64,000 nt of DNA from Serratia inhibens (GCF_003591175.1 NZ_QYYG01000008.1:124001-188000); one strand, 5' to 3'. Positions 16,002 through 24,935 are shown, counted from the first letter of the stretch. A program made the numbers and translations. Notes: generated by a model from the sequence alone, not told the origin.

Positions 16002-18503
16002 ATGAGTGATTATGCTATGACGTCATTACTGACACGGAAAAAAATACCCCTCACCGTCATTCTATCTTTCCTCTGGGTACATTCGGCTTTTTCCGCCACG
16101 GAATTTAATACCGACGTATTGGATATTGCCGATCGCAGCAAAGTGGATTTATCGCGTTTTTCCGATGCCGATTACGTCATGCCCGGTGCCTATTTGCTGG
16201 ATATCAAGATCAACCAGAAAACCCTGCCACAGCGCAGCATCCAGTATTACCCGTCACCGGACCAAAAGGACCGCTCCCGCGTCTGTCTGCCGCCGGATCT
16301 GGTAGAAAAAATGGCGTTGAAAGAGGAAGTCGTTAAAAAAATCACCCTGTGGCACGACAACAGCTGCGCCGATATCAGCGGCATTAAAGGGGCGACGATA
16401 TCCGACCGCATCAGCGGCGGCGTGTTGGCGATTACTATTCCGCAGGCCTGGATGAAATATTCCGATCCGGACTGGACCCCGCCGGAGCAATGGGACGAGG
16501 GTATTCCGGGGCTGCTGTTGGACTACAGCATCAGCGGTCAGGTCGGTAAGCAGAGCCACAATAACAACACCGCACAAAACCTCAGCAGTTACGGGACCCT
16601 GGGCGCCAACCTCGGTGCCTGGCGCCTGCGCGCCGATTATCAGGCCAATTACAATCAGCAGGCCGGCGAGCGTGACAGTAATTTTGACTGGAACCAGATC
16701 TACGCCTACCGCGCGCTGCCAATGCAGGCCGCCAAGCTGACCCTCGGCGAAATATTTCTCGATTCGGGCGTGTTCGATTCCTACCGCTTCACCGGCCTGA
16801 ACCTGGCCAGCGACGAACGCATGCTGCCGCCAAACCTGCAGGGCTATGCGCCGGAAGTGCGCGGCATTGCCAAAAGCAACGCAAAAATCACCGTATCGCA
16901 AGAAGGCCGTACGCTGTATGAAACCACCGTGCCCGCCGGGCCATTCGCCATCCAGGATCTCAACAGTTCAGTACGCGGTCGGCTGGATGTGAAGGTAGAA
17001 GAACAGGACGGCAGCGTTTCGACCTTCCAGGTAGACACCGCCACCATTCCTTACCTGACGCGCCCCGGCTATGTGCGCTACAACGTCGCCGTAGGTAAGC
17101 CCTCGGCTTACGATCACCGCACGCAAGGGCCGCTGTTCTCCGCCAGTGATTTCTCCTGGGGATTAACCAGCGCCTGGTCGCTGTACGGCGGCGCATTGCT
17201 CGGCGGCGATTACAACGCCTGGGCGCTCGGCCTGGGCCGCGATCTGAACGTGTTTGGCGCCATGTCGGTGGATGTGACGCAGTCTATCGCTCGCCTGCCC
17301 AACGAGCCGACCGCCAGCGGCATGTCGTTCAAGGTCAACTACGCCAAACGCTTCGATGAGCTGAACAGCCAAATCACCTTCGCCGGTTACCGCTTCTCGC
17401 AGCGCAAGTTCATGAACATGTCGCAGTATCTGCAAGAGCGTTACAACGACTACGACGAGCGCTACAACGGGCGGCAAAAAGAGCTGTACACCATTACCGC
17501 CAGCAAAACCTTTATGGCGGAAGACAGCGCCAAAGCGATCACCGCTTACCTGACCTATTCCCACCAAACCTATTGGGATGCCAGGGCGCAGGATCGTTAC
17601 GGGTTATCCGCCAGCAAATTGTTCAGCGTCGGTAACGTCAGCAACATCACCGCATCGCTGTCGGCCTATCGCACGACTTACCACGGCCGCACCGACGACA
17701 GCGTGATGCTGAACTTCAGCGTACCGATTGGCGATCGCCGCCGGATAGGTTACTCGCTGCAAACCAGCAACAGTGACGTGACGCAGATGGCGTCCTACAA
17801 CGATTACACCGACCCGAACAACACCTGGCAGGTCAGCGGCGGCTTTAACCAGGCCGGCAAATCGCTGGCCCGTGGCTACTACAGCCATAACGCTTCGTTT
17901 GGTTCACTCAACGCCAGCGCCTCTTACCAACAGGACAGCTATTCGTCGTTCGGCGGTACCTTCCGCAGCGGCATTACTGCTACCCGACATGGCGTCGCCG
18001 CACACCAGAACTCCAGTAACGGCGGTAGCCGAATGATGCTGGATACCGACGGCATCGCCGGGGTGCCGATCAACAACGGTCGCGCCTACAGCAACCGCTT
18101 CGGCCTGGCGGTAATTTCCGACATCACCAGTTACTACAACACCGATACCCGCATCGACGTCAATACGTTGGCGGACGATGTGGAGGCCACCCGGGCCGTA
18201 GTCCAGGGCACGCTGACCGAAGGCGCCATCGGCTATCGCCACTTTGAGGTGGTGAAAGGCAGCAAGCTGCTGGCCACCATCAAACTGGCTGACGGCAGTG
18301 AACCGCCGTTCGGTGCCACGGTACTGAGCGAACGTGGGCGTGAAGTGGCGGTGGTGAACGACGGTGGATCGGTCTACCTGACCGGCGTCCAGCCGCAAGA
18401 GCAACTGGACGTCGCCTGGGAAGGCCAACGCCAGTGCCGCATTGTTATACCGGGCGCCGCCAAGCCGCTGGATCAGCTGCTGCTGCCGTGCGCCAAACTG
18501 TAA
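16002..18503 (+). CDS. Outer-membrane fimbrial usher, PapC/MrpC family (locus 1)
   Basis: This 833-residue usher starts at MSDYAMTSLLTRKK, with an alternative ATG five codons on; the signal peptide ends near SAFSA. The N-terminal chaperone-binding domain (about 32-170, TEFNTDVLDI..., MPGAYLLDIKIN) has a Cys pair (RVCLPP, NSCADI). The beta-barrel (about 180-680) includes the plug region (RFTGLNLASDERMLPPNLQG). C-terminal domains end with a Cys pair (RQCRIVI, LLPCAKL). It translocates chaperone-bound subunits and anchors the fibre. It matches the usher of locus 2 in several long motifs. Confidence 0.94.
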   Translation: MSDYAMTSLLTRKKIPLTVILSFLWVHSAFSATEFNTDVLDIADRSKVDLSRFSDADYVMPGAYLLDIKINQKTLPQRSIQYYPSPDQKDRSRVCLPPDLVEKMALKEEVVKKITLWHDNSCADISGIKGATISDRISGGVLAITIPQAWMKYSDPDWTPPEQWDEGIPGLLLDYSISGQVGKQSHNNNTAQNLSSYGTLGANLGAWRLRADYQANYNQQAGERDSNFDWNQIYAYRALPMQAAKLTLGEIFLDSGVFDSYRFTGLNLASDERMLPPNLQGYAPEVRGIAKSNAKITVSQEGRTLYETTVPAGPFAIQDLNSSVRGRLDVKVEEQDGSVSTFQVDTATIPYLTRPGYVRYNVAVGKPSAYDHRTQGPLFSASDFSWGLTSAWSLYGGALLGGDYNAWALGLGRDLNVFGAMSVDVTQSIARLPNEPTASGMSFKVNYAKRFDELNSQITFAGYRFSQRKFMNMSQYLQERYNDYDERYNGRQKELYTITASKTFMAEDSAKAITAYLTYSHQTYWDARAQDRYGLSASKLFSVGNVSNITASLSAYRTTYHGRTDDSVMLNFSVPIGDRRRIGYSLQTSNSDVTQMASYNDYTDPNNTWQVSGGFNQAGKSLARGYYSHNASFGSLNASASYQQDSYSSFGGTFRSGITATRHGVAAHQNSSNGGSRMMLDTDGIAGVPINNGRAYSNRFGLAVISDITSYYNTDTRIDVNTLADDVEATRAVVQGTLTEGAIGYRHFEVVKGSKLLATIKLADGSEPPFGATVLSERGREVAVVNDGGSVYLTGVQPQEQLDVAWEGQRQCRIVIPGAAKPLDQLLLPCAKL

Positions 18504-18519
18504 TCCGTAACGCAGAGAA

Positions 18520-19278
18520 TTGATGATTATGAACAACTTTCCGTTAGCAAAAATGGCCGCGCTGGGCCTGGCGCTGACCGCTGCAGTACCGGCCGCCAAC
18601 GCAGCGATATCGCTGGATCGTACCCGCGCCGTTTACCTCAGCGACGCGAAATCCATCAGCCTGAATATCGTCAACGAAAATAAGGAGCTGCCTTTCCTGG
18701 CGCAGTCCTGGCTGGAAAACGAGCAGCACCAGAAAATCACCTCGCCGCTGGTGGTGCTGCCGCCGTTGCAACGGGTAGAGGCCAACGAACGCAGCGTCGT
18801 GCGCATCACCAAAACGCCGGAGGCCGAGCGTCTGCCGCAAGATCGCGAGTCGGTGTTCTATTTCAACCTGCGAGAGATCCCGCCGAAAAGCAGTAAAACC
18901 AACGTGATGCAGTTGGCGCTGCAAACCCAGATCAAACTGTTTTATCGGCCGAAAGCCATAGTCGCGCCGAAAGGCGAGGTGTGGCAGGAGAAGCTGGTGT
19001 TCCGCAAAAGCGCCGACGGTTTCACCGTTGAAAACCCTACGCCGTTTTACATCACTCTGACCGGCATGACCCGCCAGACGCAGAAACAGGGCGGCGGCGC
19101 ACTGGGCGACTTCCAGCCGGTAATGCTGAAACCCAAATCCAGCGAAAACCTCAAGCTGCGCGACAGCGGCCTCAACAGCTTTGTCGTCACCTATATCAAT
19201 GACTACGGCGGCCACCCGGAGCTGCGCTTCGCCTGTAACGGCAACGTCTGCAACGCCGTGCCCGAGACCAAAAAATAA
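18520..19278 (+). CDS. Periplasmic fimbrial chaperone, PapD family (locus 1)
   Basis: The reading frame has 252 codons. The start codon is either ATGATTATG at 18520 or the in-frame MNNFPLAKMAAL three codons later, the latter giving a cleaner signal peptide ending AANA. The first Ig domain starts AISLDRTRAVYLSDAKSIS and includes PFLAQSWLEN and VFYFNLREIPPKS, the PapD signature. The short F1-G1 region indicates the FGS type. Two cysteines near the C-terminus (CNGNVCN) match PapD. It donates a strand to pilin subunits and delivers them to the usher encoded just upstream. Confidence 0.93.
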   Translation: MMIMNNFPLAKMAALGLALTAAVPAANAAISLDRTRAVYLSDAKSISLNIVNENKELPFLAQSWLENEQHQKITSPLVVLPPLQRVEANERSVVRITKTPEAERLPQDRESVFYFNLREIPPKSSKTNVMQLALQTQIKLFYRPKAIVAPKGEVWQEKLVFRKSADGFTVENPTPFYITLTGMTRQTQKQGGGALGDFQPVMLKPKSSENLKLRDSGLNSFVVTYINDYGGHPELRFACNGNVCNAVPETKK

Positions 19279-19289
19279 GGAGATTTCGC

Positions 19290-19904
19290 ATGGCTGAATT
19301 CACCGGCGGCCGCCTGCGGCCCCTGCTGCTCAGCGCATTGCTGTTCACCGGCAGCGCCACGGCGGCAACGCCACTGGGTGTGATCCAGGGCACCACCGGC
19401 ACCGTCAGCTTTCATGGCGGTCTGCTCAGCTCCCCGTGCAGCCTGACGCCGGACAGCCAGGATCAGGCGATTGATTTGGGTGATGTTAACGCACGCGACT
19501 TCCAAAATGCCGGCGATCAGAGTGCACCGGTGCGTTTTCGTCTCTCGTTCCGCAACTGCCTGCTGGGCGCCAAAGCCTTGGCGGATAACCCGGCAGGACA
19601 GCGCAACGGCGATGCCAGGCAGCTCTATTTGCAGGGTGAGCAGGCTGCCACGCTGGTGTTTCTCGGCGAAAGCGATGTCAACAACCCCGACCTGCTGAAA
19701 CTTAACGGTGGTGTACGGGGCATCGGCCTGCGCTTGAAAGATCAGCAGGGCCACGCGCTGTCGCTCAACCAGCAGAGCCGGCCTTACATTCTGCAGCCCG
19801 GCAGCAATACGCTGTGGTTCAGCGCCAGCGTGGAATCCACGCAGCGAGCGGTGATGGCGGCCGGCTTTTCCGGCGTGGCGCACATTCAGGTGATTTACCT
19901 GTGA
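19290..19904 (+). CDS. Minor fimbrial subunit/adaptor (locus 1)
   Basis: This 204-residue secreted pilin-like protein has a signal peptide ending about ATAA, TGTVSFHGGLLSSPCSLTPDSQDQAIDLG, a second Cys in FRNCLLG and a C-terminal FSGVAHIQVIYL. It is longer than a shaft pilin, with an insert around residues 95-115. Its position between chaperone and tip adhesin fits an adaptor or tip-fibre subunit (PapJ/PapE or MrpE/F-like position). It lies 11 bp after the chaperone gene. The locus 2 gene at 60064 occupies the same place. Confidence 0.8.
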   Translation: MAEFTGGRLRPLLLSALLFTGSATAATPLGVIQGTTGTVSFHGGLLSSPCSLTPDSQDQAIDLGDVNARDFQNAGDQSAPVRFRLSFRNCLLGAKALADNPAGQRNGDARQLYLQGEQAATLVFLGESDVNNPDLLKLNGGVRGIGLRLKDQQGHALSLNQQSRPYILQPGSNTLWFSASVESTQRAVMAAGFSGVAHIQVIYL

Positions 19905-19918
19905 GGTTCACAAACGTG

Positions 19919-20917
19919 ATGAAAAAAACCTACCTTAACTACTGCCTGCCGCTGGCACTGGCGGCCCCGGCCGTCTGGGCCAACGGCTACGTCACACCGG
20001 ACGGCGGAGCAAAGCCGTTTTATATCGACCTGAATGAAACCAACATCACCAATCAGGTGGGCTTCACCAAAGAATTTACCTATTCATTAGGCGGCCGATA
20101 TACCGGCAAGGCCTATTGCGATACTCGTATTCCGACCAGCCCGCACTTTTATAAGTCGGATTCGGCACTGCCCCCCTCCGAGTACGGCAACGGTTATTTA
20201 AAACTTAATGATTACCTGGATTTAAAAGCCGAGGTTTGGATCGCCGGCAATAAAAAGGCCTATGTCACCGTGCCTTTTTACAATGTATCCAATGAGTTGA
20301 GCCAACATTCATGCAACCCGCCCTACGTGCAAATCAATAACTACGAAAGTGGATCCAAAGGCAAGGTCACTTTCCGGGTGCGCAAAAAAATCATCAACGG
20401 CGTACAGATTAACGACCGGCAAATCATCGAGATGTATGGCCGTTTGGGGTCAACCGACGCCAGTTTCGGCCCCAACCCTATGGCGCAGGTGTTTATTCAA
20501 TCCGCCATTCTGTACGTACCGGATAAATGCGTGGTGAATGAAGGCCAGCTGATCAACGTCGAGTTCGGCGAAATCAGCGGCAGCAACCTGAACGGCGCAA
20601 GCTATCCGCAAAGCATCCCGGTGCGCTTCCAATGTGAAGGCGGCAGCTTCGAGGACGGCACGCTGAATATCAAACTGGCGGTCTCAGGCACCCCAGCCCC
20701 CTTCTCCAACAACGCGTTTAAAACCGATAAAACCGATCTCGGTATCGAGATCAAACATAACGGCCAGTTGATTGTCCCGAATGAATTTTACCCGGTGCCG
20801 AATATCGGTAACGGCGGCAGTTGGAACCTGGTTGCCGCCCCCTTGGCCAGCGGCGGTAAGGAAATCGCGGAAGGGGAATTTAACGCCTCAGCCACCATTG
20901 TGGCGGCCTTCGAGTAA
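19919..20917 (+). CDS. Fimbrial tip adhesin candidate (locus 1)
   Basis: This 332-residue protein starts MKKTYLNYCLPLALAAPAVWA (signal peptide). It is the largest secreted subunit of the operon. Residues about 20-205 form a non-pilin region with cysteines (KAYCDTRIP, QHSCNPPY), as expected for a receptor-binding domain. Residues about 210-332 form a pilin domain (YVPDKCVVNEGQLINVEFGEI, RFQCEGG, ending EFNASATIVAAFE). This two-domain layout is that of FimH/PapG/UcaD-type tip adhesins. The ligand is not visible from the sequence. The upstream frame extension into the preceding gene is not used. Confidence 0.8.
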   Translation: MKKTYLNYCLPLALAAPAVWANGYVTPDGGAKPFYIDLNETNITNQVGFTKEFTYSLGGRYTGKAYCDTRIPTSPHFYKSDSALPPSEYGNGYLKLNDYLDLKAEVWIAGNKKAYVTVPFYNVSNELSQHSCNPPYVQINNYESGSKGKVTFRVRKKIINGVQINDRQIIEMYGRLGSTDASFGPNPMAQVFIQSAILYVPDKCVVNEGQLINVEFGEISGSNLNGASYPQSIPVRFQCEGGSFEDGTLNIKLAVSGTPAPFSNNAFKTDKTDLGIEIKHNGQLIVPNEFYPVPNIGNGGSWNLVAAPLASGGKEIAEGEFNASATIVAAFE

Positions 20918-20935
20918 CTCAGGGAGAAACAGACG

Positions 20936-21475
20936 ATGCGTTTACGCGCTTTAGCCATGCTCATTTGCACGCCCTTATGGTTTGCGGCATTGCCGACCCA
21001 GGCGGATACCGAGCTGGTCGGTTCACCGCTGCAGTTCCACGGCACCGTGGTGAGCCGGCCGTGCAATATTGAGCCGCAATCGACCGATCAGGTGGTGGAG
21101 ATGGACACCGTGATCGTCAAAACCCTGTACCGCTACGGCCATAGCAACCCGGTGCCCTTCAACATCAAGCTGACCGACTGCAAAACGGCGGTGTTCAAAT
21201 CCGTCAACGTCACCTTCAGCGGCACCGAAGACAGCGAACTGCCTGGCAAACTGGCGATCAATAACGGCACCAACGGCGCCGCCATCGCGCTGTTCGACGG
21301 CAAGGGCGCCGATATTGAGTTGAATCAGGCCACCGGCGCGGTGGCATTGCAGGACGGCACCACTATGTTGAATTTCACCGCCTATGTGCAGGGCCACCCC
21401 AGCGCGATACAGAATAAAACCATTACCGAGGGTGAATTCAGCTCGGTAGCCAATTTTGTGCTGGCTTACCAATAA
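20936..21475 (+). CDS. Minor fimbrial subunit, PapA-like (locus 1, last pilin)
   Basis: This 179-residue pilin has a signal peptide (MRLRALAMLICTPLWFAALPTQA), FHGTVVSRPCNIEPQSTDQVVEMDTVI, second Cys DCKTAVFKSVNVTFSG and C-terminal EFSSVANFVLAYQ. It is the same type as the protein at 58486-59034 in locus 2 (there EPCTLMPEDESILLDFGTVIDKYLY). In both loci this gene is the last of the pilin-type genes before the ligase. The next gene starts 22 bp later, so co-transcription is likely. Confidence 0.85.
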   Translation: MRLRALAMLICTPLWFAALPTQADTELVGSPLQFHGTVVSRPCNIEPQSTDQVVEMDTVIVKTLYRYGHSNPVPFNIKLTDCKTAVFKSVNVTFSGTEDSELPGKLAINNGTNGAAIALFDGKGADIELNQATGAVALQDGTTMLNFTAYVQGHPSAIQNKTITEGEFSSVANFVLAYQ

Positions 21476-21497
21476 GGCCGAGTTTCAGGAAAGCGTG

Positions 21498-23132
21498 ATG
21501 ATATCCAACAACAAAACGGCCGGGTTATTCGGGCTGGCGGCATGCTATTGCCTGATCGCCATGCATATTTACTGGCCCAATCGCGGCGGCAGCGGTTTTT
21601 ATTTACCGTGGAATCTGGTCGGCGGCCTATTTATCGCCCTGTTTATTCTCGGCGCGATGCTGTTGAGTCGGCCGCCGTTGGCCGTGTCCGGTTTTTTTAA
21701 CCGGCTGGCACCGGGCGCTCTGATTTTATTGTTGCCGCTGCTGTGGGCGAAAAACCCCTGGCTGAGTGAAGCGCTGCCGCGCCTGTTGGGGCTAACGCTG
21801 GGCGTCGCCGCTTATTTCGCGCTGTTGCAGATACCGTTCGACCGCCTGCGGCGGCGCAGGCTGCTGATTTTACTGCTGGCGGCGACGGTGCTCGAGGCGC
21901 TGCTGGGCCTGGTGCAATACGGGCTGTTGGAGCCGGGTAACGCAATGGGCTACAACACCGTGAAAAACCGCCCTTACGGCATCTTCCAGCAGTGGAACCT
22001 GATGGCCAGCTTTATGGCTACCGGGCTGGCGCTGGCACTGTACCTGTTGAGTAACCGGTGCCCGCTGCACCGGGGCGTGCAATGGCTGACGGGCGGTATG
22101 CTGGTGCTGGCGCCGTTGTTGCTGATCGTGATCGCCTCACGGGTCGGCCTGCTGGCGGCCGCTGTACTGTCGCCGCTGCAACTGTTTATGCTGTACCGGC
22201 TTAATCGCCGCCGCGCCGCCGCCGCCCTGCTGCTGTTGCTTGCCGGAATAGCCGCCGGCCTGCTGTTGGTCATGCTCAACGGCACGACGCGGGCGCTCAC
22301 CGTGGCGGAGCCGATTTTCTACCGCCTGGCCTACTGGCAGGAAGCGCTGCGCATGATCGCCGAACACCCGTGGCTTGGCTGGGGTTACGGCCACTTTCAG
22401 CACGATTTCCTGCATCATTTCTACACCACCCACCGCAGCGGCATGGAAAGCGTCAGCATCAGCCATCCGCACAACGAGATCCTGCTGTGGGGCATCGAAG
22501 GCGGCCTGCTGAGCCTGAGCGGCATTGCCTTGATCGGCTGGGGATTATGGCGCCTGCTGCGACGCACTTGCGCGCTGCCGCTGCGGCCCGCGTCCTGGCT
22601 GGCGGCGTTGCCGATCCTGCTACACATGATGGTGGAATACCCGCTTTATCTTTCCGCCGCACACGCTGTAGTGCTGCTGGCGATTCTGCGCGCCGGCGAT
22701 GTACGTAGCCGCCTGCGCCTGTCACCGCGCCCGCAGCTCACCCTGCGGCTGCTCACCGCCGGCTTGGCCGCGCTGGCGTTGCCGTATCTGCTCAACGGCC
22801 TGCACAGCGCCCTGATCGTAACCGCCGTGGAAAAAACCGGTCTGCGGCAATTTGCCGCCATGAGCCGGGTGATGACGCCGACGCCCTGGCAGGTGCGTTA
22901 CGACTACGACATCCAGTTACAACGGCTGCTGCAATACCCGCGCACCCGCGATCCGGCCGCGCTGCTGAGCTACCAGCGTTGGGCGGAAAATGAAATCCGC
23001 GTGCGGCCGGACGCCAATATCTACGTCAACCTGATGGTGACCAGCCGGTTGCTGCAACAGCTGCAGCGGGCGGAGGATCTGCAACGCCAGGCGCGCCGGC
23101 TGTTCCCGCACGATGCGCGTTTTAAGGAGTAA
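21498..23132 (+). CDS. PglL/Wzy-family O-oligosaccharide ligase or oligosaccharyltransferase (locus 1)
   Basis: This 544-residue inner-membrane protein has about ten or more hydrophobic segments. It has the PglL-type sequence GIFQQWNLMASFMATGLALAL (about 155-175) and LRMIAEHPWLGWGYG. The Wzy_C periplasmic loop carries SHPHNEILLWGIEGG, with the His expected to be essential. Then come LHMMVEYPLYLSAAH and a soluble C-terminal tail (about 430-544) like Wzy_C_2. Family members transfer lipid-linked glycans to proteins (PglL, TfpO) or to lipid A (WaaL); sequence alone does not settle which. Being in a fimbrial operon, 22 bp after a pilin gene, argues for glycosylation of its subunits. A paralogue sits in the same position in locus 2. 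Confidence 0.8.
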   Translation: MISNNKTAGLFGLAACYCLIAMHIYWPNRGGSGFYLPWNLVGGLFIALFILGAMLLSRPPLAVSGFFNRLAPGALILLLPLLWAKNPWLSEALPRLLGLTLGVAAYFALLQIPFDRLRRRRLLILLLAATVLEALLGLVQYGLLEPGNAMGYNTVKNRPYGIFQQWNLMASFMATGLALALYLLSNRCPLHRGVQWLTGGMLVLAPLLLIVIASRVGLLAAAVLSPLQLFMLYRLNRRRAAAALLLLLAGIAAGLLLVMLNGTTRALTVAEPIFYRLAYWQEALRMIAEHPWLGWGYGHFQHDFLHHFYTTHRSGMESVSISHPHNEILLWGIEGGLLSLSGIALIGWGLWRLLRRTCALPLRPASWLAALPILLHMMVEYPLYLSAAHAVVLLAILRAGDVRSRLRLSPRPQLTLRLLTAGLAALALPYLLNGLHSALIVTAVEKTGLRQFAAMSRVMTPTPWQVRYDYDIQLQRLLQYPRTRDPAALLSYQRWAENEIRVRPDANIYVNLMVTSRLLQQLQRAEDLQRQARRLFPHDARFKE

Positions 23133-23134
23133 CT

Positions 23135-23746
23135 ATGCTTAATATCCGGTTCACCCTGCTGGGCAGCGATAACTTTTATCAACAGGGGTTACGGCAGCTG
23201 CTGGAAGAGTATCTGCATGACCTGAATTACGGCCGCCGCGGGCATCTGCACGAGCTGCGCAACCTGGAGCCGATCGAGATCCTGTTCCACACGCTGGAAG
23301 ACCAATGCGGCTGTGCCAGTTGCTACCAAAGCCCGTACCAGACGCCACGCCATCGGCAAATGATCGTGCTGATCCTTGACGATCGCGACACCCGTTATCT
23401 GCACGCCCACCCGGCGTTGTTCAGCATTAACCGACGCGACGACGCCGCTACCGTCCGCAACACACTGCAGATGGCGCTGGAACGCTTTTGCCGGCAACCT
23501 TGGGTAGCGCTGCACGCCAGTGCCATCTGGAAATGCCGGCAGTGCCGCATCGCCGCCCTGAGCAGTTGCGAAAAGAAGGTGTTGAAACTGATGAGCACCG
23601 GCATGTCCGCTTGCACTATCGCCGGGATGCTGCACCGTAGCCAGAAAACCATCAGCGCCCACAAGCGTTCGGCGATGCGTAAATTGAACGTGCGCAAAAA
23701 TACCGAACTAAACAAAATGCTGCTCAATCAGATGGGGTTGAACTGA
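23135..23746 (+). CDS. LuxR-family regulator with C-x2-C before the HTH (locus 1)
   Basis: This 203-residue protein starts ATG, 2 bp after the ligase stop, with AAGGAG overlapping that gene's end. The N-terminal part resembles a receiver-like fold without the phosphorylation acidic cluster (IRFTLLGSDNFYQQGLRQLLEEYL). A C-terminal GerE/LuxR HTH (about 138-200) reads LSSCEKKVLKLMSTGMSACTIAGMLHRSQKTISAHKRSAMRKL. Directly before it is CRQC, and CGCASC lies near residue 55; these cysteines could bind metal or sense redox. It probably controls the fimbria-ligase operon. The locus 2 protein at 54602 has the same layout. Confidence 0.82.
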   Translation: MLNIRFTLLGSDNFYQQGLRQLLEEYLHDLNYGRRGHLHELRNLEPIEILFHTLEDQCGCASCYQSPYQTPRHRQMIVLILDDRDTRYLHAHPALFSINRRDDAATVRNTLQMALERFCRQPWVALHASAIWKCRQCRIAALSSCEKKVLKLMSTGMSACTIAGMLHRSQKTISAHKRSAMRKLNVRKNTELNKMLLNQMGLN

Positions 23747-23779
23747 GAAGGCACGCTCGATCAGGCCCGGACGTTTTTC

Positions 23780-23872
23780 TTTTGCCAGAAGATCTCCGCC
23801 GGCACGCAGCGCGCCACCCTCGGCATTTCCAACAACAAAATCAGCATCCAGCCGTCGACGCAGGAGGAGTAA
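23780..23872. other. Possible coding remnant after LuxR gene
   Basis: The 42 codons after the LuxR TGA stay open in the same frame to a TAA at 23870-23872 and look coding-like (QRATLGISNNKISIQPSTQE). The opposite strand is also open (…EIFWQKKNVRA). I cannot assign either. It may be the end of a gene lost when this region was rearranged. Confidence 0.25.
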
Positions 23873-23941
23873 TACTCATATTGGTCGCAGCGGGTTGTCG
23901 ATCAGAATCAAATACGGGGGTCACTATCTGGGTATCCGGGA

Positions 23942-23971
23942 GATAGCCACTGTAAAATACAGTGGCTATAG
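23942..23971 (-). terminator. Hairpin downstream of Gly-rich small protein gene
   Basis: ATAGCCACTGTA / TACAGTGGCTAT is a perfect 12-bp stem beginning 12 bp after the stop of the minus-strand gene ending at 23983. There is no T run. Confidence 0.6.
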
Positions 23972-23982
23972 ACGAGAATGCG

Positions 23983-24333
23983 TTATGCAATAACATCAAC
24001 TGCCGCCGTATGGGCACCATTAACTTCGACAGCAGGCGCTTGAACGGCATCTGCAGCCGTGTGCAATGCAGAGATCAATCCATCGGTATCAAGATTACCT
24101 GATGTTGCACCTTCAGCCGTATGGGTCAACGTATCGGTCACACCGCCCACCGTTCCGCCGAGATCACCAATCTTGTCAATAATTCCCCCGATCACTCCCG
24201 AAACCGTGTCGGCCACGCCAGCCACAATGCCGGTTACCGTACCAACCAGCCCCAGTGCAGTGCTAATCACGCCATTCACGAGGTTCGTCACGCCACCTAA
24301 TAACCCATCTAGTCCGCCTAAATTGATAGCCAT
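23983..24333 (-). CDS. Small Gly/Val-rich protein of unknown function
   Basis: This 116-residue protein with a good ribosome site (GGAGAA, 6 bp before ATG) begins MAINLGGLDGLLGGVTNLVNG. Residues about 5-75 are dominated by Gly, Val, Leu, Ile and Thr in a roughly heptad pattern (LVGTVTGIVAGVADTVSGVIGG) with few charges; it has no cysteine. The tail is more polar (TAEGATSGNLDTDG...). It has no classical signal peptide. Its composition could suit a membrane-active, microcin-like or self-assembling peptide, but no export, immunity or modification gene is adjacent. A perfect hairpin follows the stop. Function unknown. Confidence 0.6.
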   Translation of the reverse strand: MAINLGGLDGLLGGVTNLVNGVISTALGLVGTVTGIVAGVADTVSGVIGGIIDKIGDLGGTVGGVTDTLTHTAEGATSGNLDTDGLISALHTAADAVQAPAVEVNGAHTAAVDVIA

Positions 24334-24720
24334 ATAATTTCTCCAGAAATATTGATTATGTTTAAACGCTATACAGAAAGATCACCGAACTTACCGGTAA
24401 GAAAGGTATAGGATATAGGTTAAAAACATGTCAATAAAACTTAAGATATTCACCCATAGAAATCCGGAAAATACATATACTCACTTGATTTAAATGAAAT
24501 AATAAAAATCACGACACCAATATAACATCAATAAAATTAATGTTTTTTGTTTTTTAATATCATTCCCTTATTTATCAAAGAGATGATTTTGTGATTTAAC
24601 GGAAGCGTCCAACATGACGTCACTTATGTATGATTAATTGAATAATGACATTACGTGCATCACGCCGCCGTCGCCATTTCCAACACCGAAACCCGCTGTC
24701 GACGCACAAGGCATAACGCC
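24334..24720. other. AT-rich intergenic region upstream of Gly-rich protein
   Basis: Strongly AT-rich to about 24640, with the promoter of the small protein gene presumably inside. No gene is supported. Confidence 0.4.
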
Positions 24721-24721
24721 G

Positions 24722-24935
24722 TCAGCGTGAGCGGAACATCGCCTCCAGCATTTCTACTATCAGCGCCGCGTACCGCCCGTCGGGATCGAGCTCGGGGTCG
24801 AATACCGACAGCGTCATGCCGCAGCACAACGGATTTTGCAGCAACCGCGCCCTCCCTCAAGATAAAACCTATGCCACTGATCGCCTCGCAAATTTTCAGT
24901 AATAGATCTTGTCGCATCGGATCCAGCGCCTGTGG
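24722..24935 (-). pseudogene. Decayed C-terminal fragment of an arginase/agmatinase-family gene
   Basis: Two minus-strand pieces in different frames are consecutive. An upstream piece reads ALDPMRQDLLLKICEAISGIGF. A downstream piece reads LLQNPLCCGMTLSVFDPELD followed by PDGRYAALIVEMLEAMF and a stop at 24722-24724. The FDPELDPDGR motif and following helix are like the C-terminus of the arginase/formimidoylglutamase family. The frame changes near 24850, and no N-terminal part is present to the right, so it is a relic. The family call is by motif. Confidence 0.5.
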
